DNA of 64,000 bases from NCBI GenBank assembly GCA_012064385.1, contig QRDG01000534.1, positions 1,136,086 to 1,200,085 of the forward strand, given 5' to 3'. Below the pieces are notes generated by a model. The model had not been told where the DNA came from and searched no databases. It was given only the letters and a program-made list of their open reading frames with translations. This DNA is from Puccinellia tenuiflora. Its lineage: Eukaryota > Streptophyta > Magnoliopsida > Poales > Poaceae. The translations under genes were made by a program, and so were the position numbers. Within the stretch, counting starts at the first letter, position 1, and each line of letters begins with the position of its first letter. Positions 11,152 to 22,800 of this stretch are shown piece after piece.

Positions 11152-12110
11152 GCAGACGAAGGCGGGAAGCGGTGGAAGAAGCACACGGATCGTGTGTTTC
11201 CTTCGAGCGCTTGTGAGCCATTGGATCGGAAGCACACGGATCGTGTGTTTCCTTCGAGCGCTTGTGAGCCATTGGATCAGAAGCACACGGATCGTGTGTT
11301 TCGTTCGAGCGCTTGTGAGCCGTTTGATCGGAAGCACACAGATCGTGTGTTTCTTTAGAGCGCTTGTGAGCCGTTGGATCAGAAGCACAGGGTTCCAGCT
11401 ACCAATCGGGACTAAAAAGGTGAAGAGTTGCCAGATATAAATATCCAACCGGAGGGAGTCACTCAGAGAGGCATGTCTATAAGATAGGCATGAGTACACT
11501 TCACAGCCATCAACTTTGATTATATGTAACACTTTGGGTACCAGCGGCAAGGGCTTCTTTGATGATCTGGTATATCCCCAACACTTGTTGGGACAGTTGC
11601 AGATCATCAGAGAAGTCTTTCCGCTGCTTGGATCCAATGCCCGTTTAAAATGGGTAGGCTTCTCTCTCGACGGACCAAGGCGACGACGAACTTCTCACCA
11701 GTTTTTGTTGCAGCAGAAAGAGTGAAGCGGAGCCGGCACGCTGCGCAAGTGGGCGCTCTCCTGCGCGCTGTTGCATGGCTGAGGACGACGGCGACCAGCT
11801 GCAGGCACTCACGAGCCACCGTTGGGCTGTATGCAGGTGAAACCGTGTGTTTTGTTCTATACAGAAATCCTTCAGATAATCGACCGAATACAAATTACAT
11901 AAAAGGTTTAATGCATTTGGGAACACTCGATCATACATATATTGTGTAATGCATTTGACTCCCACGATGTTTCTTTTTCCTGAAAGAACTATGTGACGCT
12001 TCGGCTCATCGTGTGATGTATTTGTTTCCTTATCTTTTCTTTTTTTTCGGTCTGGAGCTCATGTCCTTCACATAGAAAACCTGAGCCACATCATTGGCTA
12101 GGACGAATGG
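11152..12110 (-). mobile_element. Captured fragment of a CACTA-C-family transposon
   Basis: On the minus strand this segment is colinear with CACTA-C from about 51912 to 53092. At 12040-12110 it encodes the end of a transposase (PFVLANDVAQVFYVKDMSS), as CACTA-C does at 51910-51980. It then shares gatccaagcagc...aagacttct (near 11620 here, near 52475 there) and finally the 51-bp repeats and the ccaccgcttcccgcc block. The edges are abrupt against the tttgccgtgcg repeats on one side and the 352-bp repeats on the other. Confidence 0.75.
11179..11393. repeat. 51-bp tandem repeat, four copies
   Basis: aagcacacggatcgtgtgtt starts at 11179, 11230 and 11281, with a variant at 11332 and a partial at 11383, an exact 51-bp period. 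Each unit contains the palindrome cacacggatcgtgtg and cgcttgtgagcc. Reverse-complement copies occur at 52785-53062 inside CACTA-C. Confidence 0.95.
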
Positions 12111-12640
12111 TTCCACACCTGGTTTTCCATTTGTCTAATACCTAAACAAACCTAAACCTATGAAAAAGTACATTGGTGGAACCTCGCGCGGAGAAATCTA
12201 GGGGGGTAGACCGCCGTTTTCGGGGGGGGGGGGGGGGGATGACCTCCAGAGCACCGGAATCACACCAAAAATTGCATGTGGACCTAGGATATGTGTGGAA
12301 GTGTGTTGGAAGGTGTGATTCACCTAATGGTGCAAGACATAGCTCCCCGGTGTGACCTTCGTCACATTCGGGCCATAAAACTAAGAAAATTCCTGAACGT
12401 GTAGGCTGAACTGTCCCGCTGCGGCTATACCGGGGGCTAGAATGTGCCAAATGGTGCCACACCTGGTTTTCCATGTGTCTAATGCCTAAACAAACCTAAA
12501 CCTATGAAAAAGTACATTTATAGAACCCCGCGCGGAGAAATCTAAGGGGGTAGACCCGCCGGGGGACACACAGACTGCCGTTTTCGGGGGGGGGGGTGTC
12601 CTCAGGAGCACTGAAACCCTGATATATATATATATGGGGG
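12111..12640. repeat. Diverged copies of the 352-bp repeat
   Basis: Two further units with the cctatgaaaaag marker near 12158 and 12503 continue the array interrupted at 11028. They contain G-only runs (about 12223-12238 and 12587-12597) where other units have five or six G. The second copy ends in a short at/ta dinucleotide run near 12625. Confidence 0.85.
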
Positions 12641-12759
12641 GGGATGAAGATATAGTGTGTGTATACACATTGTCTTAAGCAACAATAAACACTAAAACTA
12701 ATTTAAAGAATAAATATAAGTACTAAAATGAGCATTGATATAGGGAAAATAAAAAAAAC

Positions 12760-13084
12760 GTCAAAGCGCACGGCAAAGGAAAGCCGCACGGCAAAGGGTT
12801 GTTTGCCGTGCACAGCTCTTTGCCGTGCGCCATTTGCAGTCTTTGTCGTCCGCATCTCTTTGCCGTGCGCCTTAATTTTTCTTTGCCGTCCGGGTTCTCT
12901 TTGCCGTGCGCCTTAATTTTTCTTTGCCGTCCAGATTTCTTTGCCGTGCGTCGCCAGGTAACTTTGCCATGCGCCGATTTCTTTGCCGTGCGTCGCCTTT
13001 TCGGCGGACGGCAAAGGATGCTTTGCCATGCGAAGGCGCATGGCAAAGAAATGACGCACGGCAGTGCCTCATTTTCCCGTAGTG
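12760..13084 (-). repeat. Subterminal repeats and right terminus of CACTA-B
   Basis: More than ten direct and inverted copies of tttgccgtgcg and cgcacggcaaag, with a short hairpin (ctttgccatgcg / cgcatggcaaag) at about 13020-13048, then the terminus ending in TAGTG at 13084. The expected 3-bp target duplication on this side would be agc (13085-13087). The partner copy is outside the visible element. Confidence 0.85.
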
Positions 13085-13725
13085 AGCGGAGCAGGCACGT
13101 ATACAAGCTGAACAGGCTCGCATACAGGCAGAACATGAGCGCGTGCAAGTAGAAGCAGCAGCAGTGTGCAATCGCCAACAGGAACTCGCCTCCGTTCAGC
13201 ATCGGAGGACTCGGAATCGACTCCATGAGGGAGTCCTGATCAATCCAACCAACCTGTTTCAAACGCCACCAGGCGCAGGAGTCAGAGGATCTACACCCGG
13301 TGCAGGAGCTGCACCACCACCGCCACCACCACCAGGAGGAAACGGAGGAGTCGGAACAGGAGCTGGAGCCAATGCACCACCCCCACCACCTGGCGGAGGA
13401 GTCGGCGGTATGGGTCCACCACCGCAGAGGTTCCATACACCAGCGGGACACTACTCAAGCCCAATAGATAATGTACACGCAGCAACCATGGTGTTGGAGA
13501 GAATCCCACTCATGGAAAACCCAACAGGCCAAGAGGAACGACTCGCCATAGATATGTTAAAAACAGCATTGGCACAACAAGCACTTTATCCCAATTTCCC
13601 AGATGCAAGCCGGCTTCATTCAACTCCATACAGCTCCAGAGCAAGGAGGCGACATGATGAGTCTCATCCGGCCGGGTCGACGAGCGCAAGGCGCCGCGAA
13701 CTGGCAAGGAACCAACCACATCAAC
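13085..13725 (+). pseudogene. Gypsy gag fragment
   Basis: Open frame on the plus strand: a repeated coiled-coil start (EQARIQAEQARIQAEHERV), then RRTRNRLHEG, INPTNLF, a Pro/Gly-rich linker and RFHTP.GHYS.P.DNVHAA. This is the same domain order as the gag of the gypsy element at 23037-26273, which has INPTNLF, RFHTPEGHYSNP and DNVHAATLRL. Both ends are cut: the left by the CACTA-B terminus and the right by a TGTAGCG LTR start at 13726. Orientation is opposite to the neighbouring gypsy element, so it is a separate copy. Confidence 0.85.
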
Positions 13726-13975
13726 TGTAGCGACCCCGGATCCAGGGTTATACAAAAGTGTTATGTGCTCTTAGACTTGATAGCCGAGAGTTACTGGAGT
13801 ACCAATCCCAGGCAGCATTTCACTGCAGGCGTGCCGGGAACACCGGTCACACAAAACCCCTCGGAAGACTACCACATCTAATCATAACCACGAATGCATA
13901 ACAAAGAATCCTAGGACCTTGTTAAGCTGTCGGACTCGGCCTCAGAGTTATATAGAAATGCTATGTGTCACTGGT
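13726..13975 (+). mobile_element. LTR start fragment of a TGTAGCG-type gypsy family
   Basis: Begins TGTAGCGACCCCGG and shares ttac...accaatcccaggc and gcaggcgtgc with the start of the solo LTR at 36794. It is truncated at 13976 by the next LTR. Confidence 0.7.
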
Positions 13976-14550
13976 TGTCGTGGGGTTGTCACGGCAAGTT
14001 CTTCCTCAGGGAAGATGAGTTCTGGGGCCATTGATGACTGAAGTACGCTGGAACGGTTAATCTCTCCAAGGAACAAGGATTTACCCAGGTTCGGCCCCTC
14101 TGATTCGAGGTAAAGACCTACTTCCTGCTTCTATGTTATTGCTCTTGATATGTCTCGATTACAAGGGACCGGCTCCCACAACTTAGGAGCCGGCGACTTC
14201 TCTCTGGTGGCTAGGGTTTCTCTACTGGTTGAAGCTTAGAACTCTCTCTGGAACCTTTGATCTAAGGTCCAGAACCCGCTTATAAAGGCTGCCGGGTCTC
14301 TGGACTTACAATTTACACCGAGTCATACTAGAACACGGAGTCCTACTCTACGTCTTGGTCTTCCAAGTTTAGACTCCGGGTTGTACTTGGACTCCTCCTT
14401 TGGACGAGTCTCTTTCTCCACACGGGCCCTGGTCGGCTTGTCTCCAGCCCAGCCCATGTGACTTGATACGTGACTCGGCTTTGGCCTTCTTGGTCTTGGC
14501 GGGTCTACTTTCCGGGTCCATGGGCCTACCTATAAAGTATCCCCCCATCA
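13976..14550 (-). repeat. 3' LTR of the gypsy element
   Basis: 575 bp, plus-strand ends TGTCG...CATCA. Near-identical to 26341-26896, with a few substitutions and short indels (for example extra bases near 14240-14255 and 14395-14410). The divergence shows the insertion is not very recent. Confidence 0.9.
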
Positions 14551-14563
14551 GTAGCCCCCGAAT
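14551..14563 (-). other. Polypurine tract next to the 3' LTR
   Basis: Minus strand ttcgggggctac directly precedes the 3' LTR. It is purine-rich and in the expected place for plus-strand DNA priming. Confidence 0.55.
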
Positions 14564-15101
14564 TTATCTTGGGCGCAGCTTGGCGGCTTCCTCTGACTTG
14601 CTGGTTCGACTCTCTGGGTCGACTCCTTCCACTTGAGCCAATGGCTCCAAAGCCACTTGCTGCTAGCTCCAAGATGAATTCCTGCATAAAAACATAATAC
14701 ATACATAAAATGAGTCCACTCTTATCCCTTGTTCAAGCCACCACTCCTGCCCTCGTACTATCAGGCCGGGTTCTGGTGTGACTCTTGCAAACAAGGGCTA
14801 GATAAATTGCTTTCACTGTCACAGGACTCGTCATTCTGAGACAAGCCGGCTACTTCCATACTGTGACTTTGACCTTTCTCATTGTTATAATCCTTATCTG
14901 TCTGTTTAGCCACTAGAACGTTTTTACTGAAACGTTATCGATAGTCACTGTGACCACTCTGTAACTTTCTAGGGTTTTACCCCCCTTTATAAATCGCGAA
15001 GGGTTAGGTCTTAAACCTCACTTGCCCCTTCAGCTCAAAACCTCTCCTTCCTCTCTTCGCGCCCATCTCTTCCCGCGCCCAGCACGCACCGCCCGCACGC
15101 C
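14564..15101 (+). other. Upstream region of the antisense gene
   Basis: About 540 bp without coding sequence between the polypurine tract and the start of the antisense gene. A TATA-like motif (cctttataaatcgcg) lies at about 14984-14998, roughly 105 bp before the ATG, with a plausible leader after it. Confidence 0.4.
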
Positions 15102-18100
15102 ATGGCTCCCAAGCGCTCAAAGACCACATCGAAGGCCAAGGCAACCACGTCGAGCAGGACGGTGAACATTGCCGCCGCGGCCGCCGCCGCCGCCAAACCC
15201 TCCTCCAAGCGATCGATCTCCGCCGATTGGAGTGGATCTGTGGTCTCGGCGGAGCAATTGAAGACCCACAGGCTCTCAGGTTTGATCCCCTCTAGTGCTC
15301 AAGCTCGGGCCCCAGGGGATGAGATCGTTCCCTCTCCCGCTAAGGATGAAGTAGTTGTCTTCGTGGAGCACCTATTCCGCGGCTTTTCTCCCCCCGGCGA
15401 TATTTTCTTCCGCCAGCTCCTCGAGCTTTACGAGCTGCGGATTCACGATCTTGCTCCTAACTCCATCCTCACACTTTCTAATTTCGTCGTTCTCTGTGAG
15501 GATTACCTCCAGATTAAACCTGACATCAACCTCTGGCTCGAGCTCTTCTATTGCAACCCTCAACCCGAGACCTCTGGGGGTCCCTCTTCTCCAATGTGGC
15601 GCCGTCGCCCTTCAACGGCGCCTCAACTCCGTCTTCCCTAAGCCAGTTTTCCCAAATCGCATCAAAGACTGGCAAAGAACTTTCTTTTATTGCAAGGACA
15701 CTTCCCCTGCAAATGAACCTAAGCTTCCCTTGTTCTCTGAGGAACGCCTCCGGGCGACTCCTCTGATGAAAGCCAGGTGCCCAGAGGCCGACCGGCCAAG
15801 GGTCGAGTCTCTGATCACTCGCATCCGGGCCCTCTTGTCCCACAATTTGGAAAATATGGATTTGGTCCGTTGCTGGACAACTTGGAGAATCCAGCCGCTG
15901 AGTCCTAGGACTCGTCTGATCTGCTCATATACCAGATGCGCTGGTGATGACCTCCGGGTTACGGAGCAGTTGTCTGATGGACCCGAACTTGGTCGACTCA
16001 TCAAGAAGTTGACTGGGAAACCGGTGAAGGATCAAGCTCATTTCGGGCTCCAACCCTTCTGCTCGACCAACCCAGCTCCTGATGTAAGTATTACTCTCTA
16101 CTTTATTTCAACCTTGACTTCACTTGTATTGCTTGCTGACTCATGTTTACTAACTCTTTTGCAGCTCACCGACTCCTTCTGGAAGCCGGCCTCTGGAGCT
16201 GGTTCTAAGAATAAAGCTGAAGCTGAGGCTGAGGCTGAAGAAGAAATTCCTGCCACAGATCAAACCACTGTGGCAGATGACACTGATGATGCGGATGAGG
16301 AGTCCTCCCAGGAGGCTCCTGCTGATGATGGTGCTGCCGATGAGGAGTCCTCGCCAGAGGCTCCAACTAAGAATGCTGATGAAGAGGAGTCCTCTCAAGA
16401 GGCTCCCATTGTGGAAGAAACCGACGATGACGAGTCCTCTCCAGAGGCTCCAACTACTAGGCAAACTGATACTGCCTCTGCTGCTGCTCAATCATCTCCA
16501 TCTGCAGAGTCCTCTGCTAGGAGTCACTCCTCGTCCTCTCCAGCCTCAAACAATAATGGCTCTCGAGAGGCTGTTCCCAAGGTACCACTCTCACGAGTCC
16601 TTGGGTCCTCTCGCTCCCCCACTAAGCCTGAAGAGCAAATGCAGAGTGTTATCGCCGCTAGGAAGAGGAAGCTACGTTCCGATGGGCCTGCAGATGCTCC
16701 TGAGCCTCTGCCAGTCTCACACCAACGGAAATCGACCTCTCCTCCCCAAAAGGACGACTCTTACAACTCTGGTTTGTCAATGCCTTCTTCAAACTCTCAG
16801 ACCGCCTTGGACCTGGAGACCAATATTGGGTAAGACTCTTTTGTCTCTGTACTTGCAACTGTATGACTTCTGATCTTTCCTTTCACTAGGTTTATTGATT
16901 TCTGTCTCTGAATATTTCAGGGCTCGGCCTTGTGCCAAGGTGACAAAGCTCCCAGGCATGGCTGATGTCTCCTCTGGGCGTGGACCTGTCCCTCCATCGA
17001 CTTCTCAGACAACCAGTACGAGGACAGGTCCCTCCATCGCTGCATCAGCTGGCGCAACCACGACTCCTACCGCCCCGAGTCCTCTTCAAAGGCTCGAGCA
17101 GCGACTCCAACAACAGTCCAGCCCAGCTCTGGTGCTGCGACTCCTGATTCTGCACCTCCAGTTCAACCGGCTCCTGTCAAGCCGACTCCTGCAGCCTCTC
17201 CCTCAATCAAGATCAAGTCATCTACTGACTACAGTCGACTTCGGGTGGCAGATAACATGTCATTTTCCGAAGCCTATGCTGAAGCAGTCGACTTGAACGA
17301 TCAAGCTGCTAGGCTGAAGGACGACGAGCAAGCGGCTCTTAGGTCTCTTCACATGGTTCATGAAGTAAGCTTTTCTGACTTCTCCTTTCATGCTTTCTGG
17401 CATCATCCTATCTCAGTAGCCCCCAAGCACCTGTCTGTGGTGACTTGTGACTAGGATAGGTGCTTTGATTTGATACTGAACTCAATTGCTATATGGAAAA
17501 AAATTTGCACACTGTAGCCCCCAAGCACTGAGTCCTTAGCTCTACTAGGGCTCGGGGCTGATAATTTACTGTCTGTCGGGTCCTTAGACCAAAAACTTTC
17601 GCACGAGTAGCCCCCAAGCGCCGAGTTGTCAGCCTGCGACGACTTGGAGCTACCAATATATATTGCTCACTGACACCTTACTTGAAGAAAAATTTCTGTT
17701 CTGCGAGTAGCCCCCAAGCGCCAAGTTGCTAACTTGTGGCGACTTGGAGCTGCAAATATGTCCACTCTACTCATACTTAACTTGATAAAAAATTCTGATT
17801 TGCCAGTAGCCCCCAAGCGCCAAGTTGCTAACTTGTGGCGACTTGGAGCTTACTACTTGTCAACTAGGACTCATGCTTGCTTGATATTGATGAAAAATTG
17901 ACTCCTGAGTAGCCCCCAAGCGCCAAGTTGTTAACTTGTGACGACTTGGAGCTCATGAGTTCTTTATGTAACTTGTGGAGCTCACTTGTACTTTATGACT
18001 TGTAATTGCAGTGCATTGTCTCCAAGATGAAGAGAGACATGAAAGAACTTGAGGACCAGGCAGCTGCCAGTGCCAGATCTGCCATGGCCGAAAAAGAACA

Positions 18101-19219
18101 CTCCCTTCAGCTTGAGAAGGATCTGAAGGCCTTAGCTGCTCAACTGGAGCAGGTGAAAAAAGAGTCGGCTGAGGCCAAAAAGATTGCTCAGAAAGCACAC
18201 AGTGACCTACAAGCTGTGTTCAACACTTGCAAAAAGGCATTGGTGCCATGTGTCAGCATATATTTGGTGAGTTTATGACTTTTGCTTGCTTCCTTTTGCA
18301 CCTTTCTGAATTGCTTTTCAACTGACAATGACTCCTTGATTTCCTTTCTGCAGGGGCTGACTCCCCAAAGCTTAAATTGCCCACAAGCAAACAACTGTCT
18401 GAGATGCTTGATTACTGTCATGGGCTACAAGAGGGAGCCCGTTCTGTGGTCAAGTATTTGAATCATAAAGGCAAGTGCCCCAAAGAGCCTGAACGTCTGG
18501 TGGACGAGTTGTCCAGAGCACCAGGCTATGTACGTCTGTGGAAACAATCTTCCATGAGGAGATCTGCCATCAGGATCTTGGCCTTAGCCCACAGCTACTA
18601 TCCCACTGTTCTTGAGCCAGCAATGCTTACAATGGGGAAGCCTGAGCAGCATGAGGATGGCAAACCTTTTACTCAGAATGATTTCATAGCCGAAGAAAAG
18701 CTGGTGCGGCCATATGCTTGTGAGATTGCCAATAAGATGGACCCTGAGGTATGGGTTCATCATTATGATTTGGAGAACAAGAGAGTCACTCCAGTAACTC
18801 CTGAGATAGTAAATTTTGGCCGCCCATCACAGGACCCATCTGGTGTATTCTCTGCCTCTGCCGGTCCGAGTTCCTCGTCACCGGCGGCTCCTGTTCCAAG
18901 TGCTGAGCCTACCCTGAAGACTCCTGCTGCGCCCACTCCTTCTAGAGCTGTCTCTGGAGACGCTCAGAAACAAGCAGATCTTGCTAAGCATATGAAGAGT
19001 CCCAAGGGTACTGGATTTCAAACGAAGAGAGTCGCCACCAAGCCTCCATTGAAGCCGGCTCCTTCCTCCGCTGCTCAAGCACAAGGCAAATCTCCTGCTA
19101 AGAAGACATCCTCGACTCCTGCTGTTCAAGCAAAGGATAAGTCATCTGCTGAGAAGGACTCCTCGACTCTGGCGAAGGAGTCAGCTCCTCTAGAAGACAA
19201 CCCTCTGAATGACTTTTGA
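15102..19219 (+). pseudogene. Antisense gene of the gypsy element (putative gypsy-type Transposase_28 domain), frameshifted
   Basis: Spliced gene opposite to gag-pol. ATG at 15102 is followed by KRSKTTSKAKATT, an Ala run and LFRGFSPPGDIFFRQLLELY, with NFVVLCEDYL, the pattern of the putative gypsy-type domain PF04195. An acidic EESSQEAP repeat and a Ser/Pro/Ala linker follow, then a coiled coil (18012-18266) and a C-terminal region ending NPLNDF at 19219. Introns by eye: 16084-16164, 16830-16920, 17365-18011 and 18267-18353, all GT-AG. Frame changes are needed near 15580, 17080 and 18235, where a G appears lost. The function of this protein family is unknown. The first intron keeps frame (81 bp). 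Confidence 0.75.
17417..17960 (+). repeat. About 98-bp repeat in the third intron of the antisense gene
   Basis: tagcccccaagc starts at 17417, 17515, 17608, 17708, 17807 and 17910. Each unit carries an imperfect inverted repeat, ccaagttgctaacttg... followed by gcgacttgg. The core tagccccc is the same as the polypurine-tract neighbourhood at 14551. Related single copies occur at 27295, 27364 and 27452. Confidence 0.9.
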
Positions 19220-19805
19220 TTGCTATGTGATGCTGTGTTACTATTGAAACTTTGTAATTATGCTCTACTGGTGCTTTTAAACTATTGAGCTTGTTTAGCT
19301 CTTTTGAGTTGTAAAGATGCACTACTGGTGCTTTAAATAATTGAGCTTGTTTAGCTATTTAAAATTTGTGCCAATCGGCTTGGTTCTTATAACCCGTCTA
19401 GTTTTTCACTGATGAATAAGTAGGCCCTGCATGACTTCTCTTACAGTTTATGCTGACAGGTTCTTAACTCATATGTTCCTTAGGATCCATAAGAGAGAGA
19501 AACAAGTCATGCCTGTAGATAGATCATATTGTGCAGGATGCATCTGACTTACCAGCGAGAAAACTAGGAAAATTTGGCTACTGTGCCGGGTCCAAGAGTT
19601 TAAGCTTAACTTTTTTCACTGAAAAGCAAGCCCCCAAGAACCTGATGATCAAAATTTAAAGAACAAAGCGCACTCACTGGGTGACTCGACTAAAGGACTC
19701 ATGTTCACAAAAGCCGGCTTTATTTCATTTGATCACAATAATTTGATTACATCTAGGCATGGCTCACTGGGCTCATTGCCTTTCAACTCATGAATCTATT
19801 ACAAC
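19220..19805. other. Spacer between the 3' ends of the antisense gene and pol
   Basis: 586 bp of AT-rich sequence between two convergent reading frames. A 35-bp near repeat (ctggtgctttaaa..attgagcttgtttagct) occurs at about 19268 and 19324. No coding sequence is seen. Termination signals for both transcripts probably lie here. Confidence 0.5.
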
Positions 19806-22800
19806 TTAAGTATAATAAGGACGTAACTGAGCTATGTTCCAAGGCCTCTTTGCCTCTGCATAAGGATCTAGAGTATGAGCTGTGTCAGCTCCTTTGCCTA
19901 CACTTGCCGGCTCTCGCACATCCATTAGATAGTACGATCCGTTGTTCAGATTCTTGCTTATGACGAACGGTCCTTCCCATGGTGGCGATAACTTGTGCAT
20001 CCCTTCCTTACTCTGGACAAGGCGAAGCACTAAGTCTCCTTCCTGGAAAGTCCGGGTTTTGACTCTGCGTGCGTGATATCGCCGCAGGTCCTGCTGATAA
20101 ACTGCTGATCTCTCAAGGGCTAACTCCCTTGCTTCCTCAAGTGCATCGACCGAGTCCTGGCGGGCGAGTTCGTTTTCTGTCTCCACATAATTGGCGACTC
20201 GTGGCGAGTCATGCAACAAGTCGCTTGGCAAGACAGCTTCTGCTCCATACACCATGAAGAAAGGTGTGAAGCCAGTAGATCTGTTAGGAGTCGTCCTGAT
20301 GCTCCAAAGCACTGCTGGTAACTCCTCAACCCAAGACCCGGCGGCTCTTAGCAAAGGGACTCGGAGCCGAGGCTTAATTCCCTTCAGCAACTCCTGATTT
20401 GCCCTCTCTGCTTGTCCATTGGACTGTGGATGTGCTACTGAGGCTAGGTCGAGTCTGATGTTGTTCTCACCACAAAACTTGGCCATCTCCCCAACTGATA
20501 AGTTGGTACCATTGTCTGTAATGATGCTGTGAGGATACCCAAAACGTGTTGCTATCTTCTTGAAGAATCTCACAGCTGATGCACCGTCGACTCTGCTGAC
20601 GGGTTCCACCTCCACCCACTTGGTGAACTTGTCAACTGCTACTAGCAGATGGGTCTTCTGACAAGGCGACTTTGAGAAAGGGCCCACCATGTCGAGTCCC
20701 CAAACTGCAAATGGCCAAGTGATAGGGATGGTTCTGAGTTCTTGAGCTGGCACGTGGTCTTGCCTTGCGTACCTTTGACATCCATCACAGACTCGAACTA
20801 TCCTCTCTGCATCTAAATGTGCTGTCAACCAAAAGAACCCGTGTCTGAAAGCTTTTGACACCAAGGATCTAGTGGATGCATGATGACCACAATCTCCTGC
20901 ATGAATCTCTTGCAATATTTGCTTGCCCTCTTCTGGAGACACACATCTCTGGTAGACTCCAGTAACGCTTCTTCTATATAACTCGCCATTAATGACTGTA
21001 TAGGACTTGCATCGCCTGATGAGTTGCTTTCGCTTGACTTCATCCTTTGGGAGTTCACCCCGCAGGAGATATGCTAGGTAGGGCTCTGTCCATGTTGGGA
21101 TTGCTCGTACTGCTGCAACAAGTGCCGACTCTGGGTCTGGAAAAGCTAACTCCTCCTCTGTGGGCAACTTGACTGAAGGATGGTGAAGCTCATCCAAAAA
21201 CACATTTGGTGGTACTTTCTCTCGACGAGAGCCGAGTCGTGATAACGCATCGGCAGCCTCGTTCTTGCGCCTATCAATATGCTCCACTTGATAACCAGAA
21301 AAGAACCCGGCTATCTGTTCGACTGCTCTTCTATAAGCCGCCATGTTTGCATCCTTCGAGTCCCAAGTTCCAGATACTTGCTGAGCTACGAGATCCGAGT
21401 CTCCAAAGCACCTGATACGCTTGATGTTCATCTCCTTGGCCAAACGCAGGCCATGTAGCAAAGCCTCATACTCTGCCATGTTGTTGGTGCAATCAAAGTG
21501 TAACTGAAGGACATATGCTAACTTATCTCCTTTAGGTGAGGTTAACACCACGCCGGCTCCTGAGCCTTCCAACTGTCTGGACCCATCAAAGTGCATTGTC
21601 CAATACTTGGTGCAAGGGGTGCTTGGTGAAGATGTAAAATCTGTCCAATCATTGACAAAATCAACCAAAGCTTGAGATTTGATCGCTGTCCTTGGCTCAT
21701 ATGTGATATGATAAGGACCCAACTCAATTGCCCACTTGGCGACTCGCCCTGTTGCCTCTCTGTTGCGTATAATATCTGCCAGCGGTGCTGAACTCACCAC
21801 CTTAATTGGATGCTCTTGGAAATAATGCTTGAGCTTTCTACTTGCAAGAAAAACTCCATAAACTAGTTTCTGCCACTGAGGGTACCTTTGCTTTGACTCT
21901 GTGAGGACTTCACTGATGTAGTAGACAGGTCTCTGCACTGGGTACTCCTTTCCTTCCTCTGCACGTTCCACAACTACTACTGCACTGACAACTCTCTCGT
22001 TGGCAGCTACATATAATAACATGGGCTCCTTATCTGTAGGAGCTGCAAGCACTGGTGCTGTTGATAAAGTTTTCTTCAACTCCTCAAAAGCACGGTCAGC
22101 TTCTTCATCCCATAGGAATTTGTCTGACTTCTTCAGGAGTCGGTAGAGAGGACCCGCCTTCTCCCCGAGTCTGGAAATAAACCTGCTCAGAGCTGCCACA
22201 CATCCAGTGAGCTTTTGGACGTCCTTCAGACAAGTCGGCTTCTGCAAGTTATGGATAGCCTTGATTTTCTCTGGATTTGCCTCAATGCCTCTCTCTGAAA
22301 CGATGAAGCCTAGGAGTTTGCCAGCAGGGACTCCAAAAACACACTTGGTCGGGTTGAGCTTCATCTTATACTTGCGTAGGTTCTCAAACGTTTCTGTCAG
22401 GTCTGCTATCAGAGAGTCGGCTTTCTGAGACTTGACAACTACATCATCCACATAAGCATGAATATTCCTTCCAATCTGTTTCTTGAAACAATTCTGAATA
22501 CATCTCTGATATGTAGCTCCTGCATTCTTGAGTCCAAAGGGCATTGTTGTGTAACAAAATGCTCCAAAGGGCGTGATGAAGGACGTCTTCAACTCATCCT
22601 CTATGTTGAGTCTGATCTGATGGTACCCTGAATATGCATCCAAGAAACAAAGCAACTCTGACCCCGCTGTGGAGTCGATGATCTGGTCTATGCGAGGTAG
22701 TGCAAACGGGTCCTTAGGGCAATGCTTGTTCAGGCCCGTGAAGTCAATGCACATCCTCAACTCTCCTGTCTTCTTTGGTACTAACACTGGATTGGCCACC

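Larger units (their letters stand above)
8423..13084 (-). mobile_element. CACTA-B: right-hand part of a second CACTA element or derivative
   Basis: The right terminus is at 13072-13084, ending in TAGTG (minus strand CACTACGGGAAAA). It is the same sequence as the CACTA-A end and in the same orientation, so the two are not the two ends of one element. CACTA-A is either nested in CACTA-B or joined to it by recombination. The interior holds an XH-like fragment, the 352-bp array and a captured CACTA-C-family piece. No transposase of its own is visible. The left end was not found. Confidence 0.65.

Noticed and set aside
8780..11393. CRISPR-like array
   Set aside because: Units are contiguous tandem repeats without unique spacers, and the context is a plant nuclear genome.
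8422..13084. Reading 8422 and 13084 as the two ends of one transposon
   Set aside because: Both ends have the same orientation (TAGTG side on the right), so they cannot be the two termini of one CACTA.
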